Shown here piece after piece: positions 18,487-27,372 of a DNA stretch of 53,737 nucleotides (positions are counted from its first letter, which is position 1; each line of letters opens with the position of its first letter). Origin of the DNA: Sphingomonadales bacterium (GTDB lineage Bacteria > Pseudomonadota > Alphaproteobacteria > Sphingomonadales > Kordiimonadaceae); NCBI GenBank assembly GCA_011088215.1, contig JAALKD010000020.1, positions 1 through 53,737 of the forward strand. The letters run 5' to 3'. A program made the translations under genes and the position numbers. Under the pieces are notes generated by a model, which worked only from the letters and a program-made list of their open reading frames with translations, was not told where the DNA came from and did no database searches.

Positions 18487-19890
18487 ATGAAACGATTGCA
18501 AAAACTACTGGTTTTATGTTTGTGCTTCGGTACTGCAATGACTTACGGCGAGCAATCCGCGATCGGCCAATCGGTGGTACCTGCTGCTTCGCCGCTGGTT
18601 TTACTGGCTGGCCTTCAAGCGCGGCCAGTTCGCCCCGTTCGCCCGGCACCGCGCCCCCGCCGACCGGCGACGCGCCCGTCCACGCCGATCAGACAACCCA
18701 CTGCGGACCTGATTGTGACCGACCGTGCCGTACAAGCCCGAATGGCAGAGATCGAGCGTCAATCCAGCCGATTGGTGGAGCGTACACAGCGAGCTCTGGA
18801 AGAGGATAAGAAGTCCGACAAACTTGTCGCACGGTTGCAGAAGAATTACGGCCTGACCTTTGTTAAGGTTGATGGGCGCTTCAGATTGGTAAGTTTCCGC
18901 GAAATTATAGGGGTCAATTTGACTGACGATGACCGAATAGCGGCAGCTAAAACGGGCTTTCGGCGCTACCGGCTAACCAACTTGCCAGCGACGGCACTGC
19001 AACTGGACTTGTTGCAGGTGCCCGAGAATATGCCAATGCAGGAAGTGGCGGCCCGGCTTACGGCGGCCGGTGCGACCGGATTGTTCACCTATAACGCGGT
19101 TTATATGCCAGCGGGTAGCACGCAAGATGAATTCGACGAGCCGAACGCGGACGTCACGAAGCTTGTAGAGGGTGTTTCCTTCAGTATCGGCATGATTGAT
19201 ACTGCTATTCACCACAAACACAAATCGTTGAGGGCTGCGTCGATAACGCAGAAAAACTTTGGCCGTAGCGAGGAGCTGACCCCGCGCAATCACGGTACTG
19301 CCATTGCCTCGATCATCACCGGCAAAGGCAACCCAACCATTTATGCGGCAGATGTTTTTTCTGGACCAATTCTTTTTTCTGACGTGGAATCCATCGTTCG
19401 GGCGATGGACTGGGTGGCTGGAAAAGGCGTTGGCGTGATAAATATGAGTCTTGCGGGGCCGGAGAACCCGCTACTGGCAGAGGCGGTGAAGCGATTGAGT
19501 GATATCGGCCACATCGTCGTCGCGGCAGTTGGCAACAACGGCAAACAGGGCGAACCATTATACCCCGCATCATATGACAATGTAGTTGGGGTAACGGCTG
19601 TGGACACGAAAAGTCGAATTTTCAAGGCAGCCTATCAAGGCCGATCGGTTGACTATGCCGCTCTGGGGGTTAAGGTCCGCGCGGCGGCTATTCGCGGCAG
19701 CAAGAAATATTCAGGCACATCGTTCGCCAGCCCAGTTATTGCATCCTTTATCGCACTCCGTTACCCGCAATTGGGCGGGCAGGGCGCCAACGATACTTTC
19801 CGGATTTTGAATGCCCGTGTCGTAGACTTGGGTTTGCCCGGGCACGATCCTGTTTTTGGTATTGGCTTTTTGCCTTCGCCTAACCAGTAA
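18487..19890 (+). CDS. Secreted S8 (subtilisin-like) serine protease
   Basis: A 467-residue protein. A signal peptide (RLQKLLVLCLCFGTAM) is followed by an Arg/Pro-rich linker (residues 46-71, repeated RP pairs) and a helical stretch (VQARMAEIERQSSRLVERTQ). The catalytic domain carries the triad: Asp in GMIDTAIHH, His in NHGTAIASII and Ser in GTSFASPVIASF. The oxyanion Asn is in VAAVGNNGKQG. There is no autotransporter barrel and no obvious C-terminal sorting motif, so it is probably periplasmic or released. GAGAGGA before the ATG is a strong ribosome site. The ECF-type promoter and divergent sigma factor suggest it belongs to that regulon. It might process the anti-sigma factor or the neighbouring RTX protein, but nothing in the sequence proves either. 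Confidence 0.9.
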   Translation: MKRLQKLLVLCLCFGTAMTYGEQSAIGQSVVPAASPLVLLAGLQARPVRPVRPAPRPRRPATRPSTPIRQPTADLIVTDRAVQARMAEIERQSSRLVERTQRALEEDKKSDKLVARLQKNYGLTFVKVDGRFRLVSFREIIGVNLTDDDRIAAAKTGFRRYRLTNLPATALQLDLLQVPENMPMQEVAARLTAAGATGLFTYNAVYMPAGSTQDEFDEPNADVTKLVEGVSFSIGMIDTAIHHKHKSLRAASITQKNFGRSEELTPRNHGTAIASIITGKGNPTIYAADVFSGPILFSDVESIVRAMDWVAGKGVGVINMSLAGPENPLLAEAVKRLSDIGHIVVAAVGNNGKQGEPLYPASYDNVVGVTAVDTKSRIFKAAYQGRSVDYAALGVKVRAAAIRGSKKYSGTSFASPVIASFIALRYPQLGGQGANDTFRILNARVVDLGLPGHDPVFGIGFLPSPNQ

Positions 19891-19894
19891 AAAA

Positions 19895-19930
19895 CCCGGA
19901 ACAATGCTGGTAATCCAGTAATGTTCCGGG
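19895..19930 (-). terminator. Rho-independent terminator of the RTX gene
   Basis: CCCGGAACA (19895-19903) pairs with TGTTCCGGG (19922-19930), with an inner stem CTGG/CCAG. On the minus strand a T-run (TTTTT) follows, so it acts on leftward transcripts from the RTX gene. It may also slow rightward transcripts after the protease stop at 19890. Confidence 0.7.
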
Positions 19931-20009
19931 AAAGGATAACCGGCGGGGAAACAACTGCGCAACGTGGTAAGGGCCAATAAAACGCAAAGGTCCACCGCCG
20001 GTCTTGGTA

Positions 20010-20040
20010 TGCACGCAGCTAACAATTACAACCGCGTGCA
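20010..20040 (-). other. Second hairpin downstream of the RTX gene
   Basis: TGCACGC (20010-20016) pairs with GCGTGCA (20034-20040) around a 17-base loop, 21 bases past the RTX stop. No T-run follows. It may protect the mRNA 3' end. Confidence 0.35.
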
Positions 20041-20061
20041 GCCCTGGGGGGGTGTGCGGAG

Positions 20062-20799
20062 TTAGATAAACTCCACGTCTGATTGGGTGAGAAGGGCGCC
20101 GTACACCATGATGCCACCGATCACAGTGCCATCTACCGCCACATCGACCGGGGCAGGTGTATCCTGGTCAAGGCGTGCCGGGTCCGACAGTTCAATCAGC
20201 GAGATAATGGTAAAGTCATCTGCACCATCGCCGTCGCTGTCACCGTAGCTGAAACGTGCGTTCAGGTTGTCACCCTGAATTTGAATTTGATCGCCATCTT
20301 CGCGGGAAAAATCACGAATACGGTCTCTACCGCTACCATTTTCCGCTGAAGCGCGGTTGGTATAACCAAAGACAAATGTATCTGCGCCTTCGCCGCCGCT
20401 ATAGCTGTCGTTGCCGGTGCTATCACTCAGCGTGTCGTTGCCGTTGCCACCTCGCACGAGGTCATCGCCGCCGCCTGCACGTACGCCGTCGGCACCGCCG
20501 TGGGCCCAGATAACGTCGTCACTGTCGGTGCCATACAGAATGTCATCGCCCTCTGTGCCTTCAATGATGTTATCACCGCCGCGTTCAATGCCGGGGCGTA
20601 AGACATCGGGTCGGTCCAGACCCGGCCGATCCAACTCAGGCCTGTTTACATCCGGCCTTAGCGCATCGGGTCTTATTGCATCTGGCCGAACTGGTCCGGC
20701 ACCATCAGGGCGGTCACTGTTGTCGCCGCTTGGGCGCAGAGTTATTCCTACATTGGCCAATGCTGAAGTTGCTTCGGTTGGATTTGCTCGTATCATCAT
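20062..20799 (-). CDS. RTX-type calcium-binding protein with an Arg-Pro pentapeptide region
   Basis: A 245-residue protein with no N-terminal signal peptide. Residues 38-72 are seven tandem pentapeptides of the form R-P-(D/E/G)-x-x. Residues about 75-140 carry RTX nonapeptide repeats (GTEGDDILYGT, GGGDDLVRGGNGNDTL, GGEGADTFVFG), which bind calcium outside the cell. The C-terminal part (DGADDFTIISLIEL to the final VEFI) is a plausible type I secretion signal, ending in hydrophobic residues. Such proteins are usually exported by an ABC exporter, adaptor and TolC; only TolC is in this window. GGAGG lies 5 bases before the ATG. An ECF-like promoter at 20849-20874 ties it to the neighbouring sigma factor. 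Enzyme activity is not visible, so it may be a matrix or structural protein. Confidence 0.82.
   Translation of the reverse strand: MMIRANPTEATSALANVGITLRPSGDNSDRPDGAGPVRPDAIRPDALRPDVNRPELDRPGLDRPDVLRPGIERGGDNIIEGTEGDDILYGTDSDDVIWAHGGADGVRAGGGDDLVRGGNGNDTLSDSTGNDSYSGGEGADTFVFGYTNRASAENGSGRDRIRDFSREDGDQIQIQGDNLNARFSYGDSDGDGADDFTIISLIELSDPARLDQDTPAPVDVAVDGTVIGGIMVYGALLTQSDVEFI
20584..20688 (-). repeat. Seven tandem 15-base units encoding R-P-x-x-x pentapeptides
   Basis: The coding sequence for residues 38-72 of the RTX protein consists of RPDAI, RPDAL, RPDVN, RPELD, RPGLD, RPDVL and RPGIE. The DNA units are diverged but in register every 15 bases, which suggests old duplication kept by selection on the peptide. 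Confidence 0.8.
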
Positions 20800-20848
20800 A
20801 GTCCTCCATCATAAATTGCCACGTGATTCTTTGGTGTAGCGGGAGGAC

Positions 20849-20874
20849 TACGCACCTGCTGTCAAAACTATTCC
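20849..20874 (-). promoter_or_regulatory. Candidate ECF promoter of the RTX gene
   Basis: On the minus strand GGAATA (GGAAT at 20874-20870) is followed by CGTAGT (CGTA at 20852-20849), 50 bases before the RTX ATG. The gap between GGAAT and CGTA is 17 bases, against 16 in the two promoters at 18.4 kb. The CGTAGT box is identical to that of the sigma operon. Confidence 0.55.
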
Positions 20875-21019
20875 AAAATAGGGTCCCAAAACCCGAAGTG
20901 CTGGCGTCTGCTGGTCCAAAATATCGTTATATTTGTTTTATTTGTATGCAGTAGGCGAAAAGAATTGCCCTGCATAATGGGGGGCGATACTGTGCGTCAA
21001 AACGTTCGGGATTCTGTCG

Positions 21020-21050
21020 GGCGGTTTTCAATTTATTAATTTCAACCGCC
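21020..21050 (+). other. Stem-loop in the dgt leader
   Basis: GGCGGTT (21020-21026) pairs with AACCGCC (21044-21050) across an A/T-rich 17-base loop, 23 bases before the dgt ATG. The following TGTTTT is a weak T-run, so it could be an attenuator-like terminator or a leader structure. Confidence 0.4.
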
Positions 21051-21073
21051 TGTTTTGGCGCCGGGAGATCACC

Positions 21074-22285
21074 ATGTCAGAAAGTCTGCCACATTATGAG
21101 GATACACTTGCCGTTTATGCCTGCAAGCCCTCTGAAAGCCGTGGCCGACTGTCGCCGGAACCTGAAACCGCTTCGCGCAGCTGTTATCAGCGTGATCGCG
21201 ATCGGGTGATCCATTCTTCCAGTTTCCGCAGACTGAAGCATAAAACACAGGTATTTGTTTATCATGAGGGCGACCATTTTCGCACCCGGCTAACCCATTC
21301 GCTGGAAGTTGCGCAGATTGCCCGCTCTATCTGTCGGTCGATGCATTTGAACGAAGACTTGGGCGAGGTGTTGGCGTTGGCACATGACCTGGGCCACCCA
21401 CCTTTTGGTCATACCGGCGAAACCGTGCTGAATGAATGTATGAAGGACTTTGAGGGCTTTGACCATAATGCGCAGGCTCTGCGCCTGCTTACCCGGCTTG
21501 AAAGCCGCTATGCGTCCTTCATGGGGCTTAACCTGACGTGGGAAACCCTTGAAGGATTAGCGAAGCACAATGGCCCGCTTGTTGACAAAGCCATTGACCA
21601 TAAAAAACCGCCGGCTGACTTATCCTTTGGTTTTCGCGATTACCTTCCCGAGCATGACTTGAAGCTGCATACATACGCCAGCGCTGAGGCGCAGCTTGCT
21701 GCCCTTGCTGATGATATTGCCTATTCCAGTCACGACCTGGACGATGGCTTACGCGCAGGACTGTTTGAGCTGGATGAGTTGAAAAACATTCCAGTGGTAG
21801 CCCAGTTAATCGACGAGGTTCTGCTTACATATCCGGGCGCGCCGAAGGATATTTTGATCCACGAACTTGTGCGTCGAATGATTAACCGCATGGTTGCCGA
21901 CGTTATGGTCGAAAGCGGACGCCGGTTGAAAAAATTGAATCCGCAAAGTGTCGATGATATCCGTAATGCAGATGAGCCGGTTATTTCTTTCAGCAAAAAC
22001 ATCGCTTCTGCAGTGGTTGAATTGAAGGCCTATCTCGCCGACCGAATGTACCGGCATTACCTGGTGAACCGAATGGGCAGTAAGGCCCGACGAGTGGTAA
22101 CAGATCTGTTCAATCTCTATGTGTCCGAACCCGAGTGTCTGCCCACTGACTGGAGCGAAAAAGCACCAGAGCCCAATACTGCGGAAACTGCACGGGTCGT
22201 TGCCGACTTTATCGCTGGCATGACCGATCGCTTTGCTTTCCGTGAGCATGCAAAATTATTTGATCTGTCGGATGTTTCGCTTTAA
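21074..22285 (+). CDS. dgt: Deoxyguanosinetriphosphate triphosphohydrolase-like protein
   Basis: A 403-residue HD-domain dNTPase. The N-terminus shows RDRDRVIHSSSFRRLKHKTQVF. The HD metal ligands are HFRTRLTHSLEVAQIAR (first His) and LAHDLGHPPFGHTGE (His-Asp pair, about residues 113-127). DDIAYSSHDLDDGL supplies the last Asp. These enzymes cut dNTPs to nucleoside and triphosphate and help keep dNTP pools in balance. It opens the conserved dgt-argS-SPOR-nagZ series; argS begins 33 bases after its stop. Confidence 0.93.
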   Translation: MSESLPHYEDTLAVYACKPSESRGRLSPEPETASRSCYQRDRDRVIHSSSFRRLKHKTQVFVYHEGDHFRTRLTHSLEVAQIARSICRSMHLNEDLGEVLALAHDLGHPPFGHTGETVLNECMKDFEGFDHNAQALRLLTRLESRYASFMGLNLTWETLEGLAKHNGPLVDKAIDHKKPPADLSFGFRDYLPEHDLKLHTYASAEAQLAALADDIAYSSHDLDDGLRAGLFELDELKNIPVVAQLIDEVLLTYPGAPKDILIHELVRRMINRMVADVMVESGRRLKKLNPQSVDDIRNADEPVISFSKNIASAVVELKAYLADRMYRHYLVNRMGSKARRVVTDLFNLYVSEPECLPTDWSEKAPEPNTAETARVVADFIAGMTDRFAFREHAKLFDLSDVSL

Positions 22286-22318
22286 AGCGCAATTCACAGA
22301 CCAGAAAGACCGAATATC

Positions 22319-24073
22319 ATGAACGTTTTTACCCATTTTCGGGGTATTGTTGACGCCGCACTTGACGCGCTAACCGCATCGGGTGATTTGCCTGCAAACC
22401 TTGACTATAAAAATATCACTGTTGAACCGCCTCGGGACCCAAGCCACGGCGATCTTTCCACCAATGCAGCGATGGTGCTCGCCAAACAAGCGAAGATGAA
22501 CCCGCGCACGCTGGCTGGTGTCTTGGTACCCACCTTGTCGGCTAACACGGACATTGCAGATGTTGACGTAGCAGGGCCAGGTTTCATCAATTTGCGCCTG
22601 GCACCTGAGTTTTGGCAAAAACAGGTCGCAGTTATCGTTGGTGCCGGTGCCGGCTACGGCAACAGCACTATGGGCGAGGGCGAGAAGGTTAATGTGGAAT
22701 ATGTGTCCGCGAACCCTACCGGGCCTTTGCACGTGGGCCATGTGCGCGGCGCGGTATTTGGTGATGCACTGGCAAATTTGCTGTCGAAAGTAGGCTTCGA
22801 CGTTGCCAAAGAATATCTGATTAATGATGCTGGCGGACAGATTGATACGCTGGCGCGCTCTGCGCATTTACGCTACCGCGAAGCGTTGGGCGAAAACATC
22901 GGTAAAATCCCCGAAGGACTTTATCCCGGCGACTATCTGGTGCCGGTCGGGCAACTACTGAAAGACAAATACGGCGACAAATGGCAGGGCGCTGACGAAG
23001 CTGAATGGCTACCAACAATTCGGCAAGAGGCCACTGATGCCATGATGGCGCTGGTTCGCGAGGACCTCAAGGCGTTGGGGATTGAGCAGGAAGTGTTTTT
23101 CTCCGAGCGCACGTTGCATGAAAGTGGCCGGATTGATGAGGCGATAGCTGACCTGCGCGCTAACGGGCACATATATGAAGGCGTGCTCGAGCCGCCAAAG
23201 GGCGCGCGGCCCGATGACTGGGAACCGCGTGAACAAACCCTGTTCCGTGCCACCGCTTTCGGCGATGATGTGGACCGGGCTTTGCAAAAATCCAATGGCG
23301 ACTATACCTATTTTGCTGCCGACATTGCTTATCACTTTGATAAGTACCAACGTGGCTTCCATTCGATGATTGACGTATGGGGCGCAGACCACACTGGTTA
23401 TGTTAAACGTATGGTGACAGCGGCGAAGGCACTGGCGGACGATGCCGTGTTAGACGTAAAAATTTGTCAGTTGGTGCGGTTGTTCCGTGACGGTGAACCG
23501 TTCAAAATGTCCAAGCGGTCAGGCAATTTTATCACGTTACGCGAAGTGGTGGACGAAGTAGGGCGGGACGTGACCCGCTTTATTATGCTGACCCGTAAAA
23601 ATGATGCACCGTTGGATTTCGACTTCGCTAAAGTGATGGAACAGTCCAAGGATAACCCGGTTTTCTATGTGCAATACGCCCATGCGCGTATTCGCTCGGT
23701 TCTGAAAAACCGCGTTACTGCCATGTTCCCCAAGCTGGCTACTAGTGATACAGCGTTGGCGAAAGCTGACCTGTCGTTGCTGTCAGATCCGGCTGAAATA
23801 GCGCTGATTCAGCAATGTTGTGCCTTTCCGCGTGTCCTGGAAAGTGCTGCGGACGCGCATGAACCCCATAGAATTGCGTTTTTTCTCTATGATCTGGCGT
23901 CAGAGTTTCATAGTCTGTGGAACAGGGGCAATGAGAATGCAGATTTACGCTTTGTCATTGAAGGCAATGAGGCTGTTACCAGCGCACGTTTGGCGATGGT
24001 CCGCAGCGCGCAGATGGTCATTGCCAGTGGACTTGCCATTCTGGGTGTAACGCCAGTGGAGGAAATGCGCTAA
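22319..24073 (+). CDS. argS: Arginine--tRNA ligase
   Basis: A 584-residue class I synthetase. The N-terminal Add-1 domain (residues 1 to about 110) is followed by [21 protein letters not shown], with the HIGH motif as HVGH. The KMSKS-type loop is [17 protein letters not shown]. The C-terminal DALR anticodon-binding domain starts near [11 protein letters not shown] and includes the typical C-terminal [12 protein letters not shown]. It charges tRNA-Arg. Its stop abuts the start of the SPOR gene (TAA then ATG with no gap), which indicates coupled translation. Confidence 0.97.
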   Translation: MNVFTHFRGIVDAALDALTASGDLPANLDYKNITVEPPRDPSHGDLSTNAAMVLAKQAKMNPRTLAGVLVPTLSANTDIADVDVAGPGFINLRLAPEFWQKQVAVIVGAGAGYGNSTMGEGEKVNVEYVSANPTGPLHVGHVRGAVFGDALANLLSKVGFDVAKEYLINDAGGQIDTLARSAHLRYREALGENIGKIPEGLYPGDYLVPVGQLLKDKYGDKWQGADEAEWLPTIRQEATDAMMALVREDLKALGIEQEVFFSERTLHESGRIDEAIADLRANGHIYEGVLEPPKGARPDDWEPREQTLFRATAFGDDVDRALQKSNGDYTYFAADIAYHFDKYQRGFHSMIDVWGADHTGYVKRMVTAAKALADDAVLDVKICQLVRLFRDGEPFKMSKRSGNFITLREVVDEVGRDVTRFIMLTRKNDAPLDFDFAKVMEQSKDNPVFYVQYAHARIRSVLKNRVTAMFPKLATSDTALAKADLSLLSDPAEIALIQQCCAFPRVLESAADAHEPHRIAFFLYDLASEFHSLWNRGNENADLRFVIEGNEAVTSARLAMVRSAQMVIASGLAILGVTPVEEMR

Positions 24074-24853
24074 ATGGTCGACAGCGACGATACTTCAACC
24101 AACAAAGATGTACCACCTTGGTTGCAGCCTGTACCCGAAGGTGACGACGATATTGGCCTTTTTTCCGCCAGCCGTAAGACCATGATTATGGCTGGTATTG
24201 CGGCGGTTTTGATCGCAGTTTTTGTTGGCGCTATTGTTGTTTTGTATCAGGATGCACCGCGTGAAGGGCCGAAGCATGTTGTAGCTGACGCGGGCCCGAT
24301 GAAAGAGAAGCCGGCTGATGCGGGCGGCATGAAAGTTGACCATCAGGACAAAGCAGTGCTTGAAATTGGCGACGGTGCGACGGCTCGGTCGCGCATCGAA
24401 ATCGGTGAACAACCCGAACAGCCTGTTGCAGAAATCCCTGAACAGCCTACCGACCAGGTAGATTCAGAGAAGGCAACTGACGCGATCGGTGATATCGCAG
24501 AAGCTGCTACAAAAATTGACGAAAAGCCAGCCGCCACACCAACTCAGGAAAAAGTTGCTGAAGCGACGCCGCCACCTGCCGCACCAGAGGTAGACCCGCT
24601 GCCGGCGACTGGTTTCCGCGTGCAGCTGGGCGCATACGGCTCTGAAGCTACTGCAGCAACGGCGTGGCGCGCGCTTAAAGCAAAATTCCCGCGACAACTG
24701 GGAGATATGGACCCGGTTTATGTGTCGGTGCAAAGTGGTGACCGCACCCTTTTCCGCCTGCGCGCCGGTCCTATTACAACCCGGTCGCGTGCTGACGAAA
24801 TCTGTATATCTCTGCGGGCACAAGACCAAGGTTGTTTTGTTGCCGGATCTTAA
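24074..24853 (+). CDS. SPOR domain membrane protein
   Basis: A 259-residue bitopic protein. Residues about 1-33 are cytoplasmic and acidic. One membrane segment (TMIMAGIAAVLIAVFVGAIVVLY) is at about residues 36-58. A long Pro/Glu/Ala-rich periplasmic linker is followed by a C-terminal SPOR domain (FRVQLGAYGSEATAATAWRAL to the end). SPOR domains bind denuded peptidoglycan at the division site. This gene commonly lies between argS and nagZ in alphaproteobacteria, which fits a link to cell wall turnover. It begins at once after argS, and nagZ starts 10 bases after its stop. Confidence 0.9.
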   Translation: MVDSDDTSTNKDVPPWLQPVPEGDDDIGLFSASRKTMIMAGIAAVLIAVFVGAIVVLYQDAPREGPKHVVADAGPMKEKPADAGGMKVDHQDKAVLEIGDGATARSRIEIGEQPEQPVAEIPEQPTDQVDSEKATDAIGDIAEAATKIDEKPAATPTQEKVAEATPPPAAPEVDPLPATGFRVQLGAYGSEATAATAWRALKAKFPRQLGDMDPVYVSVQSGDRTLFRLRAGPITTRSRADEICISLRAQDQGCFVAGS

Positions 24854-24863
24854 GGCAAGTCAC

Positions 24864-25883
24864 ATGAAACCGGTAATATTTGGGTGCGCAGGCCCTGCAC
24901 TTAGCGACAGTGAACGAGCATTTTTTGAGGCCCAGCAACCTGCCGGCTTTATTTTGTTTTCTCGGAATATCCAGTCACCCCAACAGGTTAAAACCTTGAC
25001 CACTGACTTGCATCTGTGCGTCGGTCGCGCAGATGTTTTGATTTTGATCGACCAGGAAGGCGGCAGGGTGCAGCGTATGGGCCAGCCCCATTGGCGCACA
25101 TATCCGCCGATGGCAGTTTTTGGCCAAGCCGCCAAGATTGACGCCGAATTAGCAGCGGATGCACTTCGCCTTAACTGCTTGTTATTGGCTGATGACCTGC
25201 GCCGTGTGGGCATTAATGTGGATTGCTTGCCGCTATTAGATGTACCCACGGACGATGCCGACAATATAATCGGTGACAGGGCGTTTGGGTTCACGCCGCA
25301 GTTGGCCGCCCAACTGGGGCGGGTCGTGACTGACAGCTTGCAGGAAGCCGGAATAGCGCCAGTGGTAAAACATATACCCGGTCACGGTAGAGCCACGGTG
25401 GACAGTCACAAATTGCTACCTCGCGTGGACACCCCTTTTGATGAACTGAATGCAACTGATTTTGTGCCGTTTAGGGCGCTCGCGGATTGTTCGCTCGGCA
25501 TGACCGCGCATATAGTTTATGAAACCATTGATGCAGCAATGCCTGCCACCTTGTCGCCAACTGTTATTAGTGACGTAATCCGCGGTGCCATTGGGTTTGA
25601 AGGCCTATTGATGACTGATGATTTGTCAATGCAGGCCTTGTCGGGGCCAATGTCGGAGCGGACGGAAGCGGCACTGGCCGCGGGTTGCGAACTGATATTA
25701 CACTGCAATGGCAATATGGATGAAATGCTGCAGATCGCAAAAGCGTTGCAGCCGTCGGGTGATCAGATAGCTTTGGCCATTGCAAATTTGATTGAAACTG
25801 TTGGGAATAAAATGCCAATAAACCGGGCGGTGATTGAAGCCCAATACGACGATGCTATGCAAAAGCTGAACAGTTTAATTTAG
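24864..25883 (+). CDS. nagZ: Beta-N-acetylhexosaminidase
   Basis: A 339-residue GH3 enzyme from the ATG at 24864; the longer open frame upstream overlaps the SPOR gene and is not used. Family motifs: PAGFILFSRNIQ, LILIDQEGGRVQRM, the catalytic His loop KHIPGHGRATVDSHK, and the nucleophile Asp in GLLMTDDLSMQAL. NagZ removes GlcNAc from anhydro-muropeptides in the cytoplasm during wall recycling; there is no signal peptide, in line with that. In other bacteria its product induces ampC, but no ampC or ampR is in view. Confidence 0.94.
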   Translation: MKPVIFGCAGPALSDSERAFFEAQQPAGFILFSRNIQSPQQVKTLTTDLHLCVGRADVLILIDQEGGRVQRMGQPHWRTYPPMAVFGQAAKIDAELAADALRLNCLLLADDLRRVGINVDCLPLLDVPTDDADNIIGDRAFGFTPQLAAQLGRVVTDSLQEAGIAPVVKHIPGHGRATVDSHKLLPRVDTPFDELNATDFVPFRALADCSLGMTAHIVYETIDAAMPATLSPTVISDVIRGAIGFEGLLMTDDLSMQALSGPMSERTEAALAAGCELILHCNGNMDEMLQIAKALQPSGDQIALAIANLIETVGNKMPINRAVIEAQYDDAMQKLNSLI

Positions 25884-25892
25884 GAACTGATT

Positions 25893-26546
25893 TTGGAATT
25901 TTTCGCTGATAAATTTTACCTTTTGAGCATTATGGCACTGCCGTTTTTGCTCGCGGTTACGCTTCATGAGGCAGGGCATGCATATGCTGCCACTGCCTTC
26001 GGGGACAATACGCCCAAGCAAGACGGTAGATTATCGCTTAACCCCTTGGTTCACATGGACCCGCTCGGCACGGTTGCTATACCATTACTGGCTGTTATGA
26101 CTGGTTTTCCCTTCCTGATAGGTTATGCCAAGCCCGTAATGATCCAGCCTGCAAACTTTAAGGGAAGCCGTCGCAAGGCGATGATCTTGGTGGCGCTTGC
26201 CGGCCCGGCAGGTAATGTGATCGTTGCAATATTCTGTGCTTACATATTGCGGTTTGTGCTTGGGGCAGGGGCTACAGGCGACGACTGGATAGTTAACACG
26301 ATGTACTACGGCATATTCATGAATTGCCTGTTCATGGTGTTTAACCTGCTGCCGATTCCGCCGCTTGATGGTGGTGGGGTGGTCGAACAGCTGCTGCCGC
26401 GCGACCTGGCCGTGAAGTATGCATCGATTGCGCCTTATGGCTTTTTTATTCTGATCGCGGTGATTATGCTGGCGAAAGACATTATTATTGTGCCAACCAT
26501 GTTTATGACAGGGTTGGTGGTGTGGGCAGTGAATGTACCAATATAA
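25893..26546 (+). CDS. Site-2-protease family membrane metalloprotease (M50)
   Basis: A 217-residue polytopic protein starting with TTG at 25893, the only start that keeps the first membrane segment. The zinc motif is VTLHEAGHAYAA (HExxH, about residues 24-35) in a membrane helix. The third ligand motif is NLLPIPPLDGGGVVEQLLP (N-x-x-P-x-P-x-L-D-G). There is no PDZ domain, so it belongs to the short S2P group. Substrates unknown. Its TAA overlaps the scpA ATG by one base (TAATG), so the two are coupled. Short M50 genes before scpA are common in this class. A role in releasing the sigma factor at 17.8 kb is possible only in principle. Confidence 0.88.
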   Translation: MEFFADKFYLLSIMALPFLLAVTLHEAGHAYAATAFGDNTPKQDGRLSLNPLVHMDPLGTVAIPLLAVMTGFPFLIGYAKPVMIQPANFKGSRRKAMILVALAGPAGNVIVAIFCAYILRFVLGAGATGDDWIVNTMYYGIFMNCLFMVFNLLPIPPLDGGGVVEQLLPRDLAVKYASIAPYGFFILIAVIMLAKDIIIVPTMFMTGLVVWAVNVPI

Positions 26547-27334
26547 TGGAATTTGAAGAAGATATCGACGCGCCGATGCTGAATGCAATGGGCCAAACAC
26601 CAGACGAAGATCATCTGGTGTTGCAGATCGACGGCTTTGAAGGGCCGCTTGATGTCTTGCTGACGCTCGCACGGGCGCAAAAGGTTGATCTGGCGCATAT
26701 TTCTATTCTGCAACTGGTCGAGCAATATCTGGAGTTTGTCGCCGAAGCCCGGAAAATTAAGCTGGAACTAGCGGCAGACTATCTGGTGATGGCGGCGTGG
26801 TTGGCCTATTTGAAATCCCGATTGTTGTTACCCAAGGAAGATGACGGCGAGGAGCCCAGCGCCGAGGAGCTGGCTTTCCGCCTGCAGCTGCGGTTACAGC
26901 GGCTGGAGGCCATGCGCGACGTTGGTGCCCGTATTATGGCGCGTGACCGCATGGGGCGCGATGTTTTCCGGCGAGGCAGGCCAGAGGGGCTGAAGCTTCT
27001 GAAGCGCGGTCACTATGACGTAACGTTGTATGAACTGTTGAAAGCCTATGCGGAAAATAGACAAAAATTCTCGATCACCGAAATTCGGATAGAACGAAGA
27101 CCGGTTTATTCGCTTGAAGATGCGCTTGAACGCTTGAATGGTTTGATTGGCGGAACCTTCAATTGGGCGCAGCTAGCGGACTTTTTGCCCGGGGACATGA
27201 AAGATAAACGCTTGCGTAAATCAGCGCTCGCGAGCATGTTTGCTGCCAGCTTGGAGTTGGCCCGTGAGGGCAGTGCGGATTTGCGGCAAATGGAAACATT
27301 CGGGCCAATATTCCTGCGGCAAAAACAAGAGTAA
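26546..27334 (+). CDS. scpA: Segregation and condensation protein A
   Basis: A 262-residue kleisin of the SMC-ScpAB condensin. The family N-terminus is LQIDGFEGPLDVLLTLARAQKVDL (about residues 29-52). ADYLVMAAWLAYLKSRLLLP follows. The C-terminal winged-helix part includes FLPGDMKDKRLRKSALASMF. The first 25 or so residues are acidic. The start is the ATG at 26546, which overlaps the M50 stop. ScpA bridges the SMC heads and binds ScpB, encoded next. Confidence 0.94.
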   Translation: MEFEEDIDAPMLNAMGQTPDEDHLVLQIDGFEGPLDVLLTLARAQKVDLAHISILQLVEQYLEFVAEARKIKLELAADYLVMAAWLAYLKSRLLLPKEDDGEEPSAEELAFRLQLRLQRLEAMRDVGARIMARDRMGRDVFRRGRPEGLKLLKRGHYDVTLYELLKAYAENRQKFSITEIRIERRPVYSLEDALERLNGLIGGTFNWAQLADFLPGDMKDKRLRKSALASMFAASLELAREGSADLRQMETFGPIFLRQKQE

Positions 27335-27372
27335 CCAATTAAGTGTAAGATTGCGGAGCAAGCTACCGGACG

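Noticed and set aside
25893..26546. M50 protease as the site-2 protease of the ECF pathway at 17.8 kb
   Set aside because: Its place before scpA is common in genomes without this sigma factor, and it lacks a PDZ domain; nothing ties it to the pathway.
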